From: Cerrena zonata
Lineage: Eukaryota > Basidiomycota > Agaricomycetes > Polyporales > Cerrenaceae
DNA length: 64,000 nucleotides
Assembly: GCA_038087015.1 (NCBI GenBank)
Contig: JASBNA010000007.1
Coordinates: 1,302,001-1,366,000, forward strand
Reading direction: 5' to 3'
The translations under genes were made by a program, and so were the position numbers. Every line of letters begins with the position of its first letter. The stretch's first letter is position 1. Under the pieces are notes generated by a model. It made no database searches, was not told where the DNA came from, and was given only the letters and a program-made list of their open reading frames with translations. Of the stretch, positions 35,349 through 49,600 are shown piece by piece.

Positions 35349-36333
35349 TATACATATCGGTCTCGTACATCAGTCCTCTTCCCCGGTGGTCAATAACACC
35401 CTAGTTGGCTGGGACGTGCCAGGTTGTAGTTGAGTGGACAGTCCCATCGGGTCGAGTCACTTGAGTCGCAATCTCCTTGTTCTTTCCATCCTTGTATACG
35501 ACAGACCAGTGTGGGTTGGGATCAGGGGCGGCTTGTCCTGCTATTCCTCCATCCTTATGAACGCCACGGCTGTATTAATAGGCCTCAAGATACAATACCG
35601 CTTTAAATAATGCATATACATACCGGATTCGTGCATGAGTAGCGGTGTGCAGAGGAGTCGTCTTCTGGGCAAAACTCAAAGAATCGTGTTCACCCTTTGT
35701 TTTCTCAGCAGCGACCTTCGCTGGATCATTTCCCACATCCTTCTCAATATCTTGGACGGCTGCTGCGGCCCAAGTGTATTGGAGGTTGCTTGGGGTGGAC
35801 ATAATGCTATATAGTAGAACACTGACGACATATTTGAATCTTCAAGACGTTGCTGCGTACCTTTCTCGAGGAGTATGATCTGTGAATGTGTAGGGCACTT
35901 CTGCTATTGATACGTATATTTTACTTCAACACTTTATATGATGTACATTGCAATGCTGTACCTAACCATCTATGTAAAGCTACATACCATACTACATCTG
36001 TATAATTTGCTGGCACCAACTGCCCCGATCTTCGCCTTGTACACTTTGAATGCTTGACGTGACTGTGAAGTTGATAGTAGTTCGGATTGGGAGATGGAAG
36101 GTCTTTATTTATATTCTTTACAGTTCAGCGAAGAGCTGCAGTTCTCGTCCTTGAGGATAGAAGGGTAAGTACAGGTCATTTCAACATTATAGAGCAGCAA
36201 GCAAGCGAGGAAGTGCAGAATAATCAAGCGAGAATCTGAAAATTCTTAGTAGATGGTCCCGCAATCAATTATAATCGCTTTGTGTAGGTCTTGAGTCACC
36301 TAAAATGATCAAGTCAATGAAGATGTACTACCA
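35349..36333. repeat. tandem duplication, copy 1
   Basis: About 985 bp including a small gene and its upstream region; homologous to 36429-37460. Shared words include the coding exons, TGTGAATGTGTAGGG, CTTTATATGATGTACATTGC (second copy TTTTATATGTTGTACATTGC) and ACAGTTCAGCGAAG in matching order. Divergence is moderate, with small indels. Confidence 0.85.
35401..35802 (-). CDS. small conserved fungal protein, duplicate 1
   Basis: Two exons separated by an intron of about 50 bp encode about 116 residues. The N-terminal exon is MSTPSNLQYTWAAAAVQDIE followed by a charged helix and HTATHARIR; the second exon gives RGVHKDGGIAGQAAPDPN, WSVVYKDGKNKEIATQVT and TVHSTTTWHVPAN. I do not recognise a named domain. 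There is no signal peptide or membrane segment, so it is probably cytosolic. A probable 5' UTR intron ends just before the ATG (acceptor CTATATAG). The neighbour at 36476-36877 is a duplicate with about 70 percent similar residues, both intact, so selection probably keeps both. A TATA-like CATATAAAG lies about 130 bp upstream on the minus strand. Confidence 0.7.
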
Positions 36334-36428
36334 TGATCTGACCAACAACTAGTCAACGTATTTCTTGGGAAAGCAAGAGATCTTTATTTCCGAGTCCATG
36401 CAGATCCATATTCATATCCATGATAACA

Positions 36429-37460
36429 TATACATATCGATCGGTTACTTCAATCCTCCAGTGATCAATACCATCTTACTTCGCTGGGACGTGCCAGGTT
36501 GTGGTTGAGCGGACACTCCCATCGGGTAGAGTCACCTGAGTCGCTATCTCCTTGTTCCTTCCATCCTTGTACACGACAGACCAGTGTGGTCTGGGATCAG
36601 GGGCAGCTTGTCCTGCGATCCCTCCACCCGAATGAACGCCACGGCTGTGTCGGTAGTTTCAGGATAGAGCCCCTCATTAAATTACCGCATGCACATACCG
36701 GAATCGAACCTTAGTAGCACCGTGCAGAGTACTTGTCGTCTGGGCGTAAGTCAGAGTAGTGTGTTCGCCGTTCGCCTTCCTAGCAGCAACCTGCGCTGGA
36801 TCAGTTCCAACTTCCTTCTGGACATCTTGAACGGCTGCTGTGGACCAAGTGTACTGGAGGTTGCTTGGGGTAGACATTGCACTATGAGGCAGAAATTTGA
36901 TGATAAGGTACGGTTAACCCTCCAAAAGGCTGCTGCCCACCTTTCTCGACAGGTCTGATTTGTGAATATGTAGGGAGAAAATCGATATCGACGTGTACAT
37001 CTTACCTCGAACATTTTATATGTTGTACATTGCGTTTTACCCTCTATGTGAAGTTACATGAAATTCTGCGTCCTGGATAGGTTGTTGTAGATATCATGCA
37101 TTGATCGCCCTGTTATCCGCTTTGCACGTTTTGAATGCTCGATAAAACTCTGAATGTGGTATGAACTCGGGATCGGAAATGGAATATCTTGATCTATAGC
37201 CTTGACAGTTCAGCGAAGGGCATCGGTTCTCATCCTCGAGAATCGAAAGAATAAGTGCAAGCCATCCACAAAAACCAGAACAGGAGTTGCAAGCAAAAAT
37301 GATACTATCAGGTACCTCGCAAGGAGGAACTTACGGTGCAGAATACCTAGTCAAGCGAAGAGTGTAGGGACTTCCGGTGTGCGGACCTGGGATCAAGAAT
37401 AATCGCTTTGTACAAGTCCCGGGTCACTTAGGTTGATCAAATGAATGAGGATGTTCCGAT
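36429..37460. repeat. tandem duplication, copy 2
   Basis: Second copy of the unit at 35349-36333, same orientation, immediately adjacent after about 95 bp. Homology covers both exons, the intron position, the presumed 5' UTR intron and the promoter. Confidence 0.85.
36476..36877 (-). CDS. small conserved fungal protein, duplicate 2
   Basis: Same gene plan as its neighbour: MSTPSNLQYTWSTAAVQDVQ, then GATKVRFR joined through an intron to RGVHSGGGIAGQAAPDPR and ending TTTWHVPAK. Length, intron position and 5' UTR intron (acceptor CTCATAG before the ATG) are conserved. Most residue differences are in the middle helix (KANGEHTTLTYAQTTSTLHG here). No named family is recognised. The TATA-like box TATAAAAT occurs at the same distance upstream as in copy 1. 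Confidence 0.7.
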
Positions 37461-38010
37461 CACGCCTTGGGTTCCGAAGAACAGGTTATGAAGACTGCAT
37501 ACTGGAAATATCTCGTGCTCAATAAAGCGATTGTAACGAATCGTGAGCATGTTAGGGAGCGAACAAGGACACACTGTTTTCAATCAATGCTATCGGTTGA
37601 CATGAATTCCATGCCATGTCGCCAACGTATAGTCATATTAGTGCATCATGTCCGGATCCGGAGTACTAAAACGAAGGCCATATTTAGAGCCAGCCGTAGT
37701 AGTCCCAGTTTCGGTGAGATACAATGTCTATGCAGTATCGTAGCAAGAAGCCTAGGGCGTAAGATAGACTGTGATTCGTCTACATAGTCAGCATTAAAGC
37801 AGGTACAGCTTGAAGTTGAATTGTGATGAGAACCGTGCCGAACAGTGAGCACTGGCAAGTGTGAGGCGTTGATGTTGGACAAATAGGGACATACACGGAT
37901 CGTCATGTTACGTAATCAATTGTGAAGTACTTAATGGTCGATCTTGGCAATATTGACTCGGAAGTGCTAGTACCAAACCCCGGGCCCGCCTTTTATTCTT
38001 ATCTCTCACC
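37461..38010. other. intergenic, kinase promoter
   Basis: About 550 bp between the duplicated block and the kinase start. Open frames are short and without family features. Confidence 0.45.
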
Positions 38011-39531
38011 ATGGAGAACCTTGGGGACAAAATTGAAATCCAAAAGCTTACCAAGGAACAAGGATTTGGTTACTACTTAGCTCGTCCCGGGGAGATACTG
38101 AATAGAAAGTACGAAGTGAAGAGATTGGTCGGACTGGGGACAGCTTCCTCCGTCTTCCTTTGTCTAGCTTTGGAGTGGGTAGGTTCTAATTATATAATAA
38201 TTGGGAACTTCACAGACATTCTACAGGGCTGATACCAAAGAGTATGTCGCCGTCAAAATATTGACCGCGGATGCTACCGACGGCAACAAACAAGGTGTCC
38301 TTCGGGAGGCGGAGATCATGCAAGCAATTACGGATCTCCCTGAGAATGGCCCTCTTCCATCTCTGCTTGACAATTTCGAAATAGAGGGAGTTCATGGACT
38401 CCATCTATGTCTCGTTATGAATACGCTTAGTCCCGACCTGAACGCGTTCCGTACGACTGCACCGAATATGGCTCTGCCCATCCACACAGTGAAGCTCGTG
38501 ATAGCCGAAATGCTTGAAGGATTGAATATTCTACATCAAGCCGGAATCATTCATACAGGTAAGTGCGTGTGTGTCGAAGTGAGTTTCCATTTGAACTGTG
38601 CCTAATTTTATGTGTAGATGTCAAAGCCGATAATGTTTTCTTCGATGGCCCGGATGTGAAAACCGTCGAGGATGATCTCTCCAAAAATCCTGTGATTGTC
38701 AAAAGTAATCTTGAATTGAACGGGAAAGTCTATCCCATTATGGGACCCCAACCTCTACCGCACCAACACAAATGGGACGACGACCCATTTCTCGTAGAGC
38801 TGTACGGGATTCATCTTGCGGATTTCTCGCATGGTATGTATACTTTATCCTTGAGATTCCAGATGTAGTTTCCATCATATATGACTTTTCGCAGCTGTCT
38901 GGAAAGATGGAGAGAAGAAGATGTCGGTCGTTGGTTCAGAGTCACTTCGAGCTCCTGAAGTTATACTTCAAACCGGATACGGTCCTGAAATTGATATTTG
39001 GGCAATTGGTTGTACAGTTCGTATTTCGCACGTTCCATGTTGTTTCTTACCCTCTGACTCCTCCTGATGTCTTATATAGGCGTTCGAGATGTTGACTGGT
39101 CGCTGGCTATTCAAGCCGGACGTTGAAGAAGGAGATCCTTGGACAGTAGAAGATGATCTCCTTGCCAAAATGATGGAACTGACGGGCGAAAGATTTGCTG
39201 ACACCAATATCTTCACACGTTCACCGGAATGGGACCGGTTTTTTGATGCTAATGGTAGACTCTCGTATGTTCCAAATTCTGTCCGACACTTACTGACTTT
39301 TCTTGTGTAGGTAACCTCAGACGAATAGACACTCTCATACCCGTTACATTTGAAGATGCTCTGAAGAATTATGGAACCCTCAAAGAGGAGGATGCCGCCG
39401 CAGCCGCTAAGTTCATAACAGAGTGCTTGCATCTTGATCCTGCCAATAGATGGACTGCCAAGCAATTGCTCGAACACCCGTGGATGTATCGTGGTCCACC
39501 ACCGAGTTGCAACGGAGCTAAATTCGGTTGA
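38011..39531 (+). CDS. SRPK-like serine/threonine protein kinase
   Basis: Five or six exons encode roughly 410 residues. The glycine loop is VGLGTASSVFLCLALEW, and the ATP lysine is in EYVAVKILTADA. The catalytic loop reads IIHTDVKADNVFF: HTD in place of HRD, as usual in SR-protein kinases. The magnesium motif is LADFSH, with Ser replacing the Gly of DFG. Then come VVGSESLRAPEVILQTGYG, IDIWAIGCTAFEMLTGRWLF and the subdomain XI region LHLDPANRWTAKQLLEHPWM. The LRAPEV and HTD features place it with the basidiomycete-expanded SRPK-like group; classical SRPKs have a long spacer inside the kinase domain, which is missing here. Substrates are unknown. The first intron joins LALEW to TFYRADTKEY. It appears intact. 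Confidence 0.8.
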
Positions 39532-39771
39532 GAAATGATTGCTAGGTGAGCTGAACCAATGTTAAGGACAATCCGCAAATTTAAGCTGCATTTCTCAGAG
39601 TATCATGACCCAAATGTTTATCCATATGCTCCACTGTTGCATATAGTGCTTATACGATGTCCGGGTATATATGCGTTGTTAATCCTGCTCATAGTTGGGA
39701 TCTTGATCACTTCATTAGCATGCAGGCTATTACTATTAAGGAGTACATACGGAGTCCTTATTCCCTATTAA
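39532..39771. other. intergenic before tRNA
   Basis: Short spacer between the kinase stop and the tRNA gene; no features seen. Confidence 0.4.
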
Positions 39772-39853
39772 GCGCCGATGGGGTAGTGGTAACCTGGGTC
39801 GTTGCCATTCTGGTAACTTCGACCCGCCGGGGGTTCAATTCCCTCTCGGCGCA
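39772..39853 (+). tRNA. tRNA-Gly(GCC), intron-containing
   Basis: Acceptor stem GCGCCGA pairs with TCGGCGC, discriminator A at 39853. Box A is TGGGGTAGTGG, box B is GGTTCAATTCC. The T arm is GGGGG-TTCAATT-CCCTC. The anticodon stem GGTCG/CGACC encloses loop TTGCCA...T with anticodon GCC at 39804-39806. An 11-nt intron (39808-39818) sits one base 3' of the anticodon, the standard position for nuclear tRNA introns. Removing it leaves 71 nt, normal for tRNA-Gly. Confidence 0.9.
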
Positions 39854-39872
39854 TAATGTGGATCTTTCTTTC

Positions 39873-39877
39873 TTTTT
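39873..39877 (+). terminator. RNA polymerase III terminator of tRNA-Gly
   Basis: TTTTT run 20 nt beyond the tRNA 3' end, preceded by shorter T runs. Confidence 0.6.
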
Positions 39878-40320
39878 GCTCTTGCATAAGACCGAGAGAA
39901 TCGAGGTGTAGACTATACCGAGATTTTCGTTCACCCACACTTGAAGACAGTTTTAAAAGCGCGAGCACGGCGTGACAGATCTCTTACTATTCTTTCTCTG
40001 CATATAGATACACAGACCAAATTGATTCAAGACGGCAAACAAATATCAAATGATGATACTCAGTGTCTTCATGTAAGGTATAACTAACCTCATCCACCCA
40101 TCGTAAAGATCGCATGAGCGAAGAGACATGCAGACCGGCTACAGCGAGAGAGAAAAGAGAATAAACTACTATGACACAAGTGCTCCAAAGTATACAAGAG
40201 ACATAATCCAAGTCCATCGCCCCCACCCAACAGTATCTTACTCCAGCCAGTTAATAAGATATCGATCATACCATACCACACTACCGCTAATCCAACATTT
40301 GATCCTCCCTATGATCACCT
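39878..40320. other. intergenic
   Basis: Downstream flank of the tRNA and 3' flank of the aspartic protease gene. No supported coding sequence. Confidence 0.4.
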
Positions 40321-42452
40321 TCAAACATGTTTACCCGGATAATACCCATAATTATCCGCATCGTAGTTATACTGCTGCTGCTGCTGGTGTCCACCATGCA
40401 TCTCCTTCATCGGCGTACTATTCCCACCATGATGCGCACCAAAGTCAGGATACGAACTCTCCACATAAACGCTCGAGCTCGTATTGATATTCAACTTCTT
40501 GGCATTCTTAGCAGTAGCCCTCGCGCGTTTGCGACGGACGCAACAGCGCCAAATAATCAAGCCGATGACGATGAGGACAAATGCGAGACAGCCGACAAAG
40601 ATGTATGGCCATCGCGAGAGGATTTTCTCTTCGTACATTTTCTTCTTTTCCGCAGAGGATACGGGGGAACTTTGCCCTTGGTCTGCGGGGAGGAGAGCAT
40701 GGGCGGAGTCGCCGGTCTTGTCGACACCGCCCATGCGCACTTTGACGAAATCGTCGTGCGCGGCTTGTTTGTTGGTGATCGGGAGCAGTTGGATGAAGGG
40801 GTCGTCACGATCGTTCTTGGAGTGGGGGACCCAGTTGCCGTAGTCCATGAGTGCATAGGCATTACGCACTAGTGTCGTACAAATACACGTTTAGAACTAT
40901 CAAGGCAAGCAAGTGAAACGAGAGAACTCACTGAATGACATGCCGAGAATGATATCATATTCACCGAGTAAACTGAACGCTGATGTGATGGGTTGGAACT
41001 GTATGGCAGTTGAGTAACTTGACAACGGGACCATCATTTTATTGATGACCGAAAGAAAAATGATGCTCACAGTACCAACGCAAACGGGATTACCATTCTT
41101 GTCCAGAATGTTAAAATCGCTGCTAGACACGTCCAAGGGATGGATAGGGTACTCGACTCCACCAAACATGAAACTTATGTTAATGAGTTGGTCGCAGGGT
41201 ACTGTCCAATATCCATGTGTCTCGTCGTATACAGCGCCTTGGACACGTCCGTAAATAGCATCTGACATTTTACGGGGTACCTGAGGTAAAGTGAAACCCG
41301 AATCGAAAACAACAACAAGTTCGCCATCGTCTGCCTTGGGGACGATAGAGTCGATAGCAATGGCTTGACCATCAGGACCAATAACCCCATTGTTGTCAGT
41401 GAACGTTTGCCAATGTTGGTCCGCATCAGTCAATCTGTGGACTTTGTCTACAGGCAATTTAGGCATGGTAGTGATATTCTCGAACCCGGGGACGAGTTCG
41501 GAGACGGAGAGTTGACCGGTGAATGCGTCGGTGGTGTCGCCTTTTCGGTCAAGGAGGAGAGTAAGGTAATTCTGAGTGGTGGTGTTCTGGGAGAAGATGC
41601 GACTGAGGACGCTGTCGCCTGCTTCGTCATCGTCGAGTTCGTCTCGGATGGTAGAGCCCGTGTTCGGGCCCAAACCGATGAGACCTTCGAACCCTTGGGC
41701 TTTGATGTCGAGGGAGAATGTCGACGTATCCTTAACAAGGACTAGAACACGAATATAATGTTGAGTTTCTGCACAGATATAGGACGAACACTTCTACATA
41801 CGATATGCCTAGATGAATGACACTAATGGTTAATCTTCCATTTCACGCATCACAATCACATAGCTAGAAACTCACCTGATCCTTTACGGTAAACCCATTC
41901 AAAGTCAAATCGGCAGTATTGACATCCCCTAGCGAAAGCGTACGCAGTAAATCATGAGAACTTCTCGCCAAGAATCAACCAACGCCAAGTAACGTACCTT
42001 TCGCGTTACCAACAGCATACGAAAGGGACACACTCTTGCCCAGATCTTTCGTCCCGGGGACATCTCCAGTGACCCAAAGGTCAGAACTAAACACCGTGTG
42101 AAGGCGAAAGTCAGAACAACCGATCAATAGCACATAAGAGAAATTCAAAAGCGTGCCTTCCGGTATCTAGGAGTACAGGGATAGTACGACCGCCGAGAGT
42201 GATGTTGCTAATGTATTCGGCATTGAGAGTATTAAGAACGGGGATCGTACCCCGCGAGGATGAAGATGAGGTCGAGTTTGAGTCGGCGCGAGCAAAGTGA
42301 CGACTACGGCGGGAGAGAGGTGGTGCGGTGGGAGGGTCCGCTACAGAGGGAGTGCGAACTTGAAAGTTGAAGATGGCAGCATGGACGAGAGCATCAGAAC
42401 CGAGGAGCACGAGAGAGAGAAACGAGATGGTAGAGAAACGAAGACAATGCAT
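40321..42452 (-). CDS. membrane-anchored pepsin-type aspartic protease (A1)
   Basis: Secreted protease of about 580 residues. Signal peptide MHCLRFSTISFLSLVLLG to about residue 25, then a propeptide with RRSRHFARADSNS. The first catalytic Asp is in VLLDTGSSDLWVTGD, the second in VVFDSGFTLPQV. LSYAVGNAKG precedes VKDQAYLLVKDTS, the usual A1 order, with GFEGLIGLG downstream. After the protease domain (SLLGEYDIILGMSFLRNAYA) come a linker, one transmembrane helix (YIFVGCLAFVLIVIGLIIW), a basic stop-transfer segment (RRKRAR) and a tail with HQQQQQ. This suits a type I plasma membrane protease. Six or so introns include a GC-AG intron (42087-42156) splitting DTGS and a 7-nt microexon at 41802-41808. 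The reading frame is otherwise intact. Confidence 0.88.
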
Positions 42453-43464
42453 CCGACTTTTCCGCGCAAAGGTATTTGAAACTCCAGAGAGGCAGAAAGA
42501 GAGGGAATAATAGGTTAGTAGTTATTCAGGTTGAGCGCGAACAAAGAGCGACGGAGGGAGAGAAAAAGAATGGAATTGCTCAGATGAGCGAGTGTTGTGG
42601 GTGCAAGAATGCGTTCAAGTGGTTCGCGGGGTCGTAGAGGGACAGAGGCAAGGCTCGCTGGGCGTCTGTTTATACAGGGTAGTTACTCCCTCCCTTGGCA
42701 CCAGAATAGAACACACAAGCACTGCTTTCAAGCACAAGCACCCTCCCTCGGCCGTCGCTTCTCATCACTGTGCAGACATATTACAACAGTCATACCATGT
42801 TTCATATCGCCCCGGCGTCGGCAGGGAATTCATGGGCAGCCTGGAGTATTTCGGATATTTTATATTGTAGGCTGCGAGCAGTAGACATAATTTGGTTCCG
42901 CAGGTATAGACGAAGAGGGATGGGGACAATGTTCACGAGTGGGAAGGAGGCGGAAGCAAGCAATCAGGACATCTAGGAATGTGAGTGAGAGAAACGTAGA
43001 GAGCCGAGTGGTGAGTTGATACATTGTGGTGAATAGATAACTGGCAAACTAATGGAGCAAGTCTATGAGACACGAACACAGAAATGGGGAGGAGGAGAAA
43101 CAGGGAATAAAAGAAAGGGAGGGAGAGAGATATGATGTGTCGTCGTTGGAATTATGCATTCAGATACAACCTACGGAAAGAAAACTCTATTGTGGCATGA
43201 TCAATGTCCAAGGAGGCGAGACGTCTATCGAAAAGTCAAGGGAAAACACGTATTAATGAATGTGACAGAAAAGGGTGGAAACGCGACATAGAAGAGTGTG
43301 GCGAGGATAAACGAGCAAGTGAGTAGTGAGATGTGACAACATAAACCCTTCAAAAGTTCAACAACAACAAAAACATACAGTCAGAGAGAGCAAAACCACA
43401 TAACACAGACAGTCAAGAAGCAAGAGGCAAATCCACTGCTTCCCTACTTCAACACCATCGAAAC
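42453..43464. other. intergenic
   Basis: The left part is the aspartic protease promoter; the right part is the 3' flank of the Cre1-like gene. It is purine-rich (GGGAGG, GAGAGA) on the plus strand, and no gene is supported. Confidence 0.45.
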
Positions 43465-45904
<2,440 letters not shown>

Positions 45905-48900
45905 GGTACAAGGCGGCGGATAGGAGTGGAGTATCATGCAGGCCGATGCGACAGGGCAAGAGAAGGCAGGAATCGCAAGAGCAGGAGATTGCAAGCGAGA
46001 AGGAAGGAAAGTGGGTATTTGTAGATGTTCGGCAAAGGCAGGTTTGGAAAAGAAGCGCAAGCGGAGGGGTGGGGGGAAGATCAGATTGAATTGGAATGAG
46101 GACGTGAGCAGATGACGGAGGGAGATGTGGGATGTACTCACGGGAAAACAATGGACGAGTTGGAAGGGACCCTGTATTCGGTTGAAGGAGGGAAGCAGAT
46201 GGAGGAAGTGAATTCGGGACACGGGCTGGGCCTTGTGGAGAATGGTCAATGATGGTCGCAGGCCACGTTACTTGGGCGACAAGCGGGCAGGAGGTCTAAT
46301 TGGAATTGAATGCTTGCTGAGTTGGGTCGAGAGAAGCAGAAAGAGGTTCGTGATGGAAGACGTCTACAGTCTACAGGGGCGAAGAAAAGAAGGCGTTGAT
46401 GCAGAACGTGACGGCCGTGGTTTCACCGAGCAGGCGTCGTCGTCGTAGTGGTAGGGAGAGAAAGAGAGAGGGCTTGGTAGAGGATGTTGCCAGAGCAGGA
46501 TGGAGCCCCAGATAGCTCAAACGTGGGATGCGGAGAATATGGCTGATGCAGGCTGATCCCAGTCTAGAGACGCCTCAGCCTCGCACAGGGCTATCTCGTC
46601 ACGGCCCTCGTTGCTGTGCTGCTTCGTGTGTGGGATGCAGATGCGGATGCGGGGTCACTGGCACTTCCGGGCGACAAGATGAATGTTGCCAACAAAGGTG
46701 TGAGGCGTCCGAGGGTTCTGTGTTTGCTCTATACTCTGAAAAACAGTCGGAAAAATGGGCAGAAAAGGAGGAGCGGATGCAAAGAGCGAGTGCGCCGATG
46801 CACATGGGCCCGAGGAGGCAAGCACGGTATTTCTGAGCAGGATAAGGAGGGATGGACTAATCTGCCATCAAGATGAAGTCATGATTGCGACGGATAGGAC
46901 GGCGGATAGGGTGGATAAAGCGTCGGCCACGTCCCTGCTCCCCTCTGTCTATTGCATTTTCCCCAAGGGGCTCTCCATCGACCTGGGGTTGGCTCTCCCA
47001 CTGCACTCACACATGCGTCCCTCATTTCCGTCCCATTTCCTTTCCACCTTTCGCTCCTTTTCTTTCTCTCCCTGCGCTGCCATAACTCTGCTCCGATCTT
47101 GCCTCCCATCTCCTCCCTTACGTCCTCCCATCCCGGCCTCGGTCCGACCCCACGACCTTGTCAAACAAACGCGAGTTCCCGCCGGTTAATTCATGATCGA
47201 CATAAGCGCCCCTCGACTTTTTCTCCATTCCACCACACAAACTCTTTTCCACACATTCCTTCGGTGCGCCCTCCGGACAACTGCTTGTCTGAACTCAAAT
47301 TCCCCTTGCCCTTGCCAAGACCCTAACCCCCGCTCCCCATCGCAATCTCTCCTCCCAATTAAGCTTACCCCACGTATGTACCTCTGCCCCGTGTTGTTCC
47401 TATTTCATGCGTCCCTCTCCGCGTAACAAGGGGCTTGGAACCTCATTATTTCTCCATCTCGTCAAGCACTCTATCAGCATCTCTTATCGTCCAAGGATAT
47501 CGCAATATGCTCCCCCTCGACGATAACACTAGCGAAGACCCCCGCAATGCTCCGTGTTCTTGTCATGATAGTGGACTCCCCATCCCCGACACAAGTTCTC
47601 GACTTGATCCTAGCTCCTTTCATAATGATCTTATCTCTGAGACTCTGGGGTTCGGCTAATTGTGGCGCTGACTTGCAAAATACCAAGGCACTTTCACGTG
47701 CAAATCTCGCCCGCCGTACGCGTTTTGATACCGTAGATATGTCGCGTTATGTACAATTGTCGTCGACATCCTCGGGGTAAATCAGTCAACCCATACGAGT
47801 GCGGCGGTAGCACTAAACGTCCCAATATCGCCCACAAGGTTGGCATGTGAATTTGTTGCACCTGAACTTCGGGAGGTATGAATCGAGCAGTATTTCACGA
47901 CCAGGTGAATTATTTCCATATTCACGTCCGTCGTGGTGTTCATCAGACTGAAACACCTCGATAGGTCTATCTTAGCATCCCGAGTGTCTAATTTAGTGAT
48001 CCTAATCCTTTCCAACCTCTAGCTATCTCAAACGGCTCCCGACGCTACATGTGATATCATGTGTTTTACGATATTCTTGCCACGTTCGAAGCTCGCAATT
48101 AGCAACTCGGGAGGCGAGACAACTCGAATTATACGACCTCGAACTGAGACAAACCCGAATTTCCACAACAAAAAAGGTCTGGAACCTCGATGTTCCTCTT
48201 TCAACCTCCCCGAATCCCCACTCTGATATGTTAATTCCAGAACCTCGAATCTGTTAATCTAACAAGGTCCATTATCGCAGCTTTCCATTGGAACATCTCT
48301 TCCGAGCTCGGTTGCTCTACTAACTCTTTCCACGATAGAAAAAAATCCCTCGAAAGGCTTATCCCTATCCTCCCCTATCCTTATCCTCACAACTGCGGGC
48401 TCGGACACGCTATCCCCAAGCGTACATCTCTCTACGCTTCTCACTCATCTCGCTATCGCAGGAAGGCAGAAGCGTAATAGCATAATAGCTTCACAGGTTA
48501 GAATGACGAACGGTGTTCGTTCGTCCGCTTAGCCTTTCATTTTACGAGCGCGAGCACAAACGTGTGTCAGGATGTCATGATAGCGAAATACACCGACGGT
48601 CGCTAACTAGCTCTCATCACCCTCTGCCCCACACCCTAAACCGACTCAGTCAAGGCCTCGACCTTCCCCCTCGCTATATTTTTCAGGAATGGAATTCCTG
48701 ATTGTAACCGAACAGAAACGTTCGTAAACACAACAAATACTCCGTGTTAACCTAACCAGAAAAACACGTCCCCCAGTCCAAAAATAAAATACCCATCATT
48801 ACAGCCCAGATACTGAAGAATGAAACCCTCCAGGACGTTTTAATCACCCTCAAGCTATCTCTCGGGACCATAGACCCATGTCACGACAGTCTAGTCTCCC

Positions 48901-49600
48901 TGGGCGAAACTTACTCCACCCATTTCTCATCCGCAGAAGATAGGAGAACACCTCGCGCATCAAGCCACGGTGAATGTGAATCTGTCAAGCAATTGAGGGT
49001 TCTATCTAGCTACCTGGAAGGGTAAGTATCTTGGCTCGCTGATACTCACCCCTCTATCAATCGGTATCGGCGAAGTCGCGGACCTTCTTGTGCTCCCAGC
49101 TTATACTTCCCTCGCACACAACTGTCTTCTTTTCTAGCGGTTTGCTTCATTCTTTGTCTCCTTTCACTCTTGTCTGGAGGCGTACACTCGGATTATCCTC
49201 GACGAGGTTAACGAGAGTGTACGAGAGTGGCGTGCTTCGGTGAGCGCGGCCATCTACTTCGTATTGTTCTAAAGAACGCTAGGCGTTGATAGAAGAGGCT
49301 TATCCTTTGAGCTAACCTAACCGTGCACAGTTAGGTGTTCTTATTTGTCTATCCGTGTTTCTATATCGGTCAAAATAGCTCTATGTTATCGCAACATACG
49401 TCTATATATAGTTGTTAGATCATAGAGTGATGTTACGACGCAGTATCCTTCCTGATGTCCTGATGATGCAAGAGATAGCAGTGAGTACATAACTGCAGCT
49501 CCTCTGGTAGTCCCTTACTTCTTCATTTCCGCCCTTCTTCTATCTATCAACATCACACAATTCCCAACTTTAAACCAAGTTTCATCCTTTCCTTTTCCTT
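45905..49600. other. gene-poor region upstream of cre1
   Basis: About 3.7 kb. The first 1.5 kb could be promoter and leader of cre1 and are rich in CT/GA tracts. Overlapping open frames near 46.8-47.4 kb are low-complexity translations of pyrimidine-rich DNA. No splice structure, conserved domain or RNA gene is recognised. Confidence 0.4.

Noticed and set aside
46755..47326. Overlapping open frames of up to 144 residues
   Set aside because: They are mutually overlapping translations of pyrimidine-rich DNA, likely cre1 upstream region.
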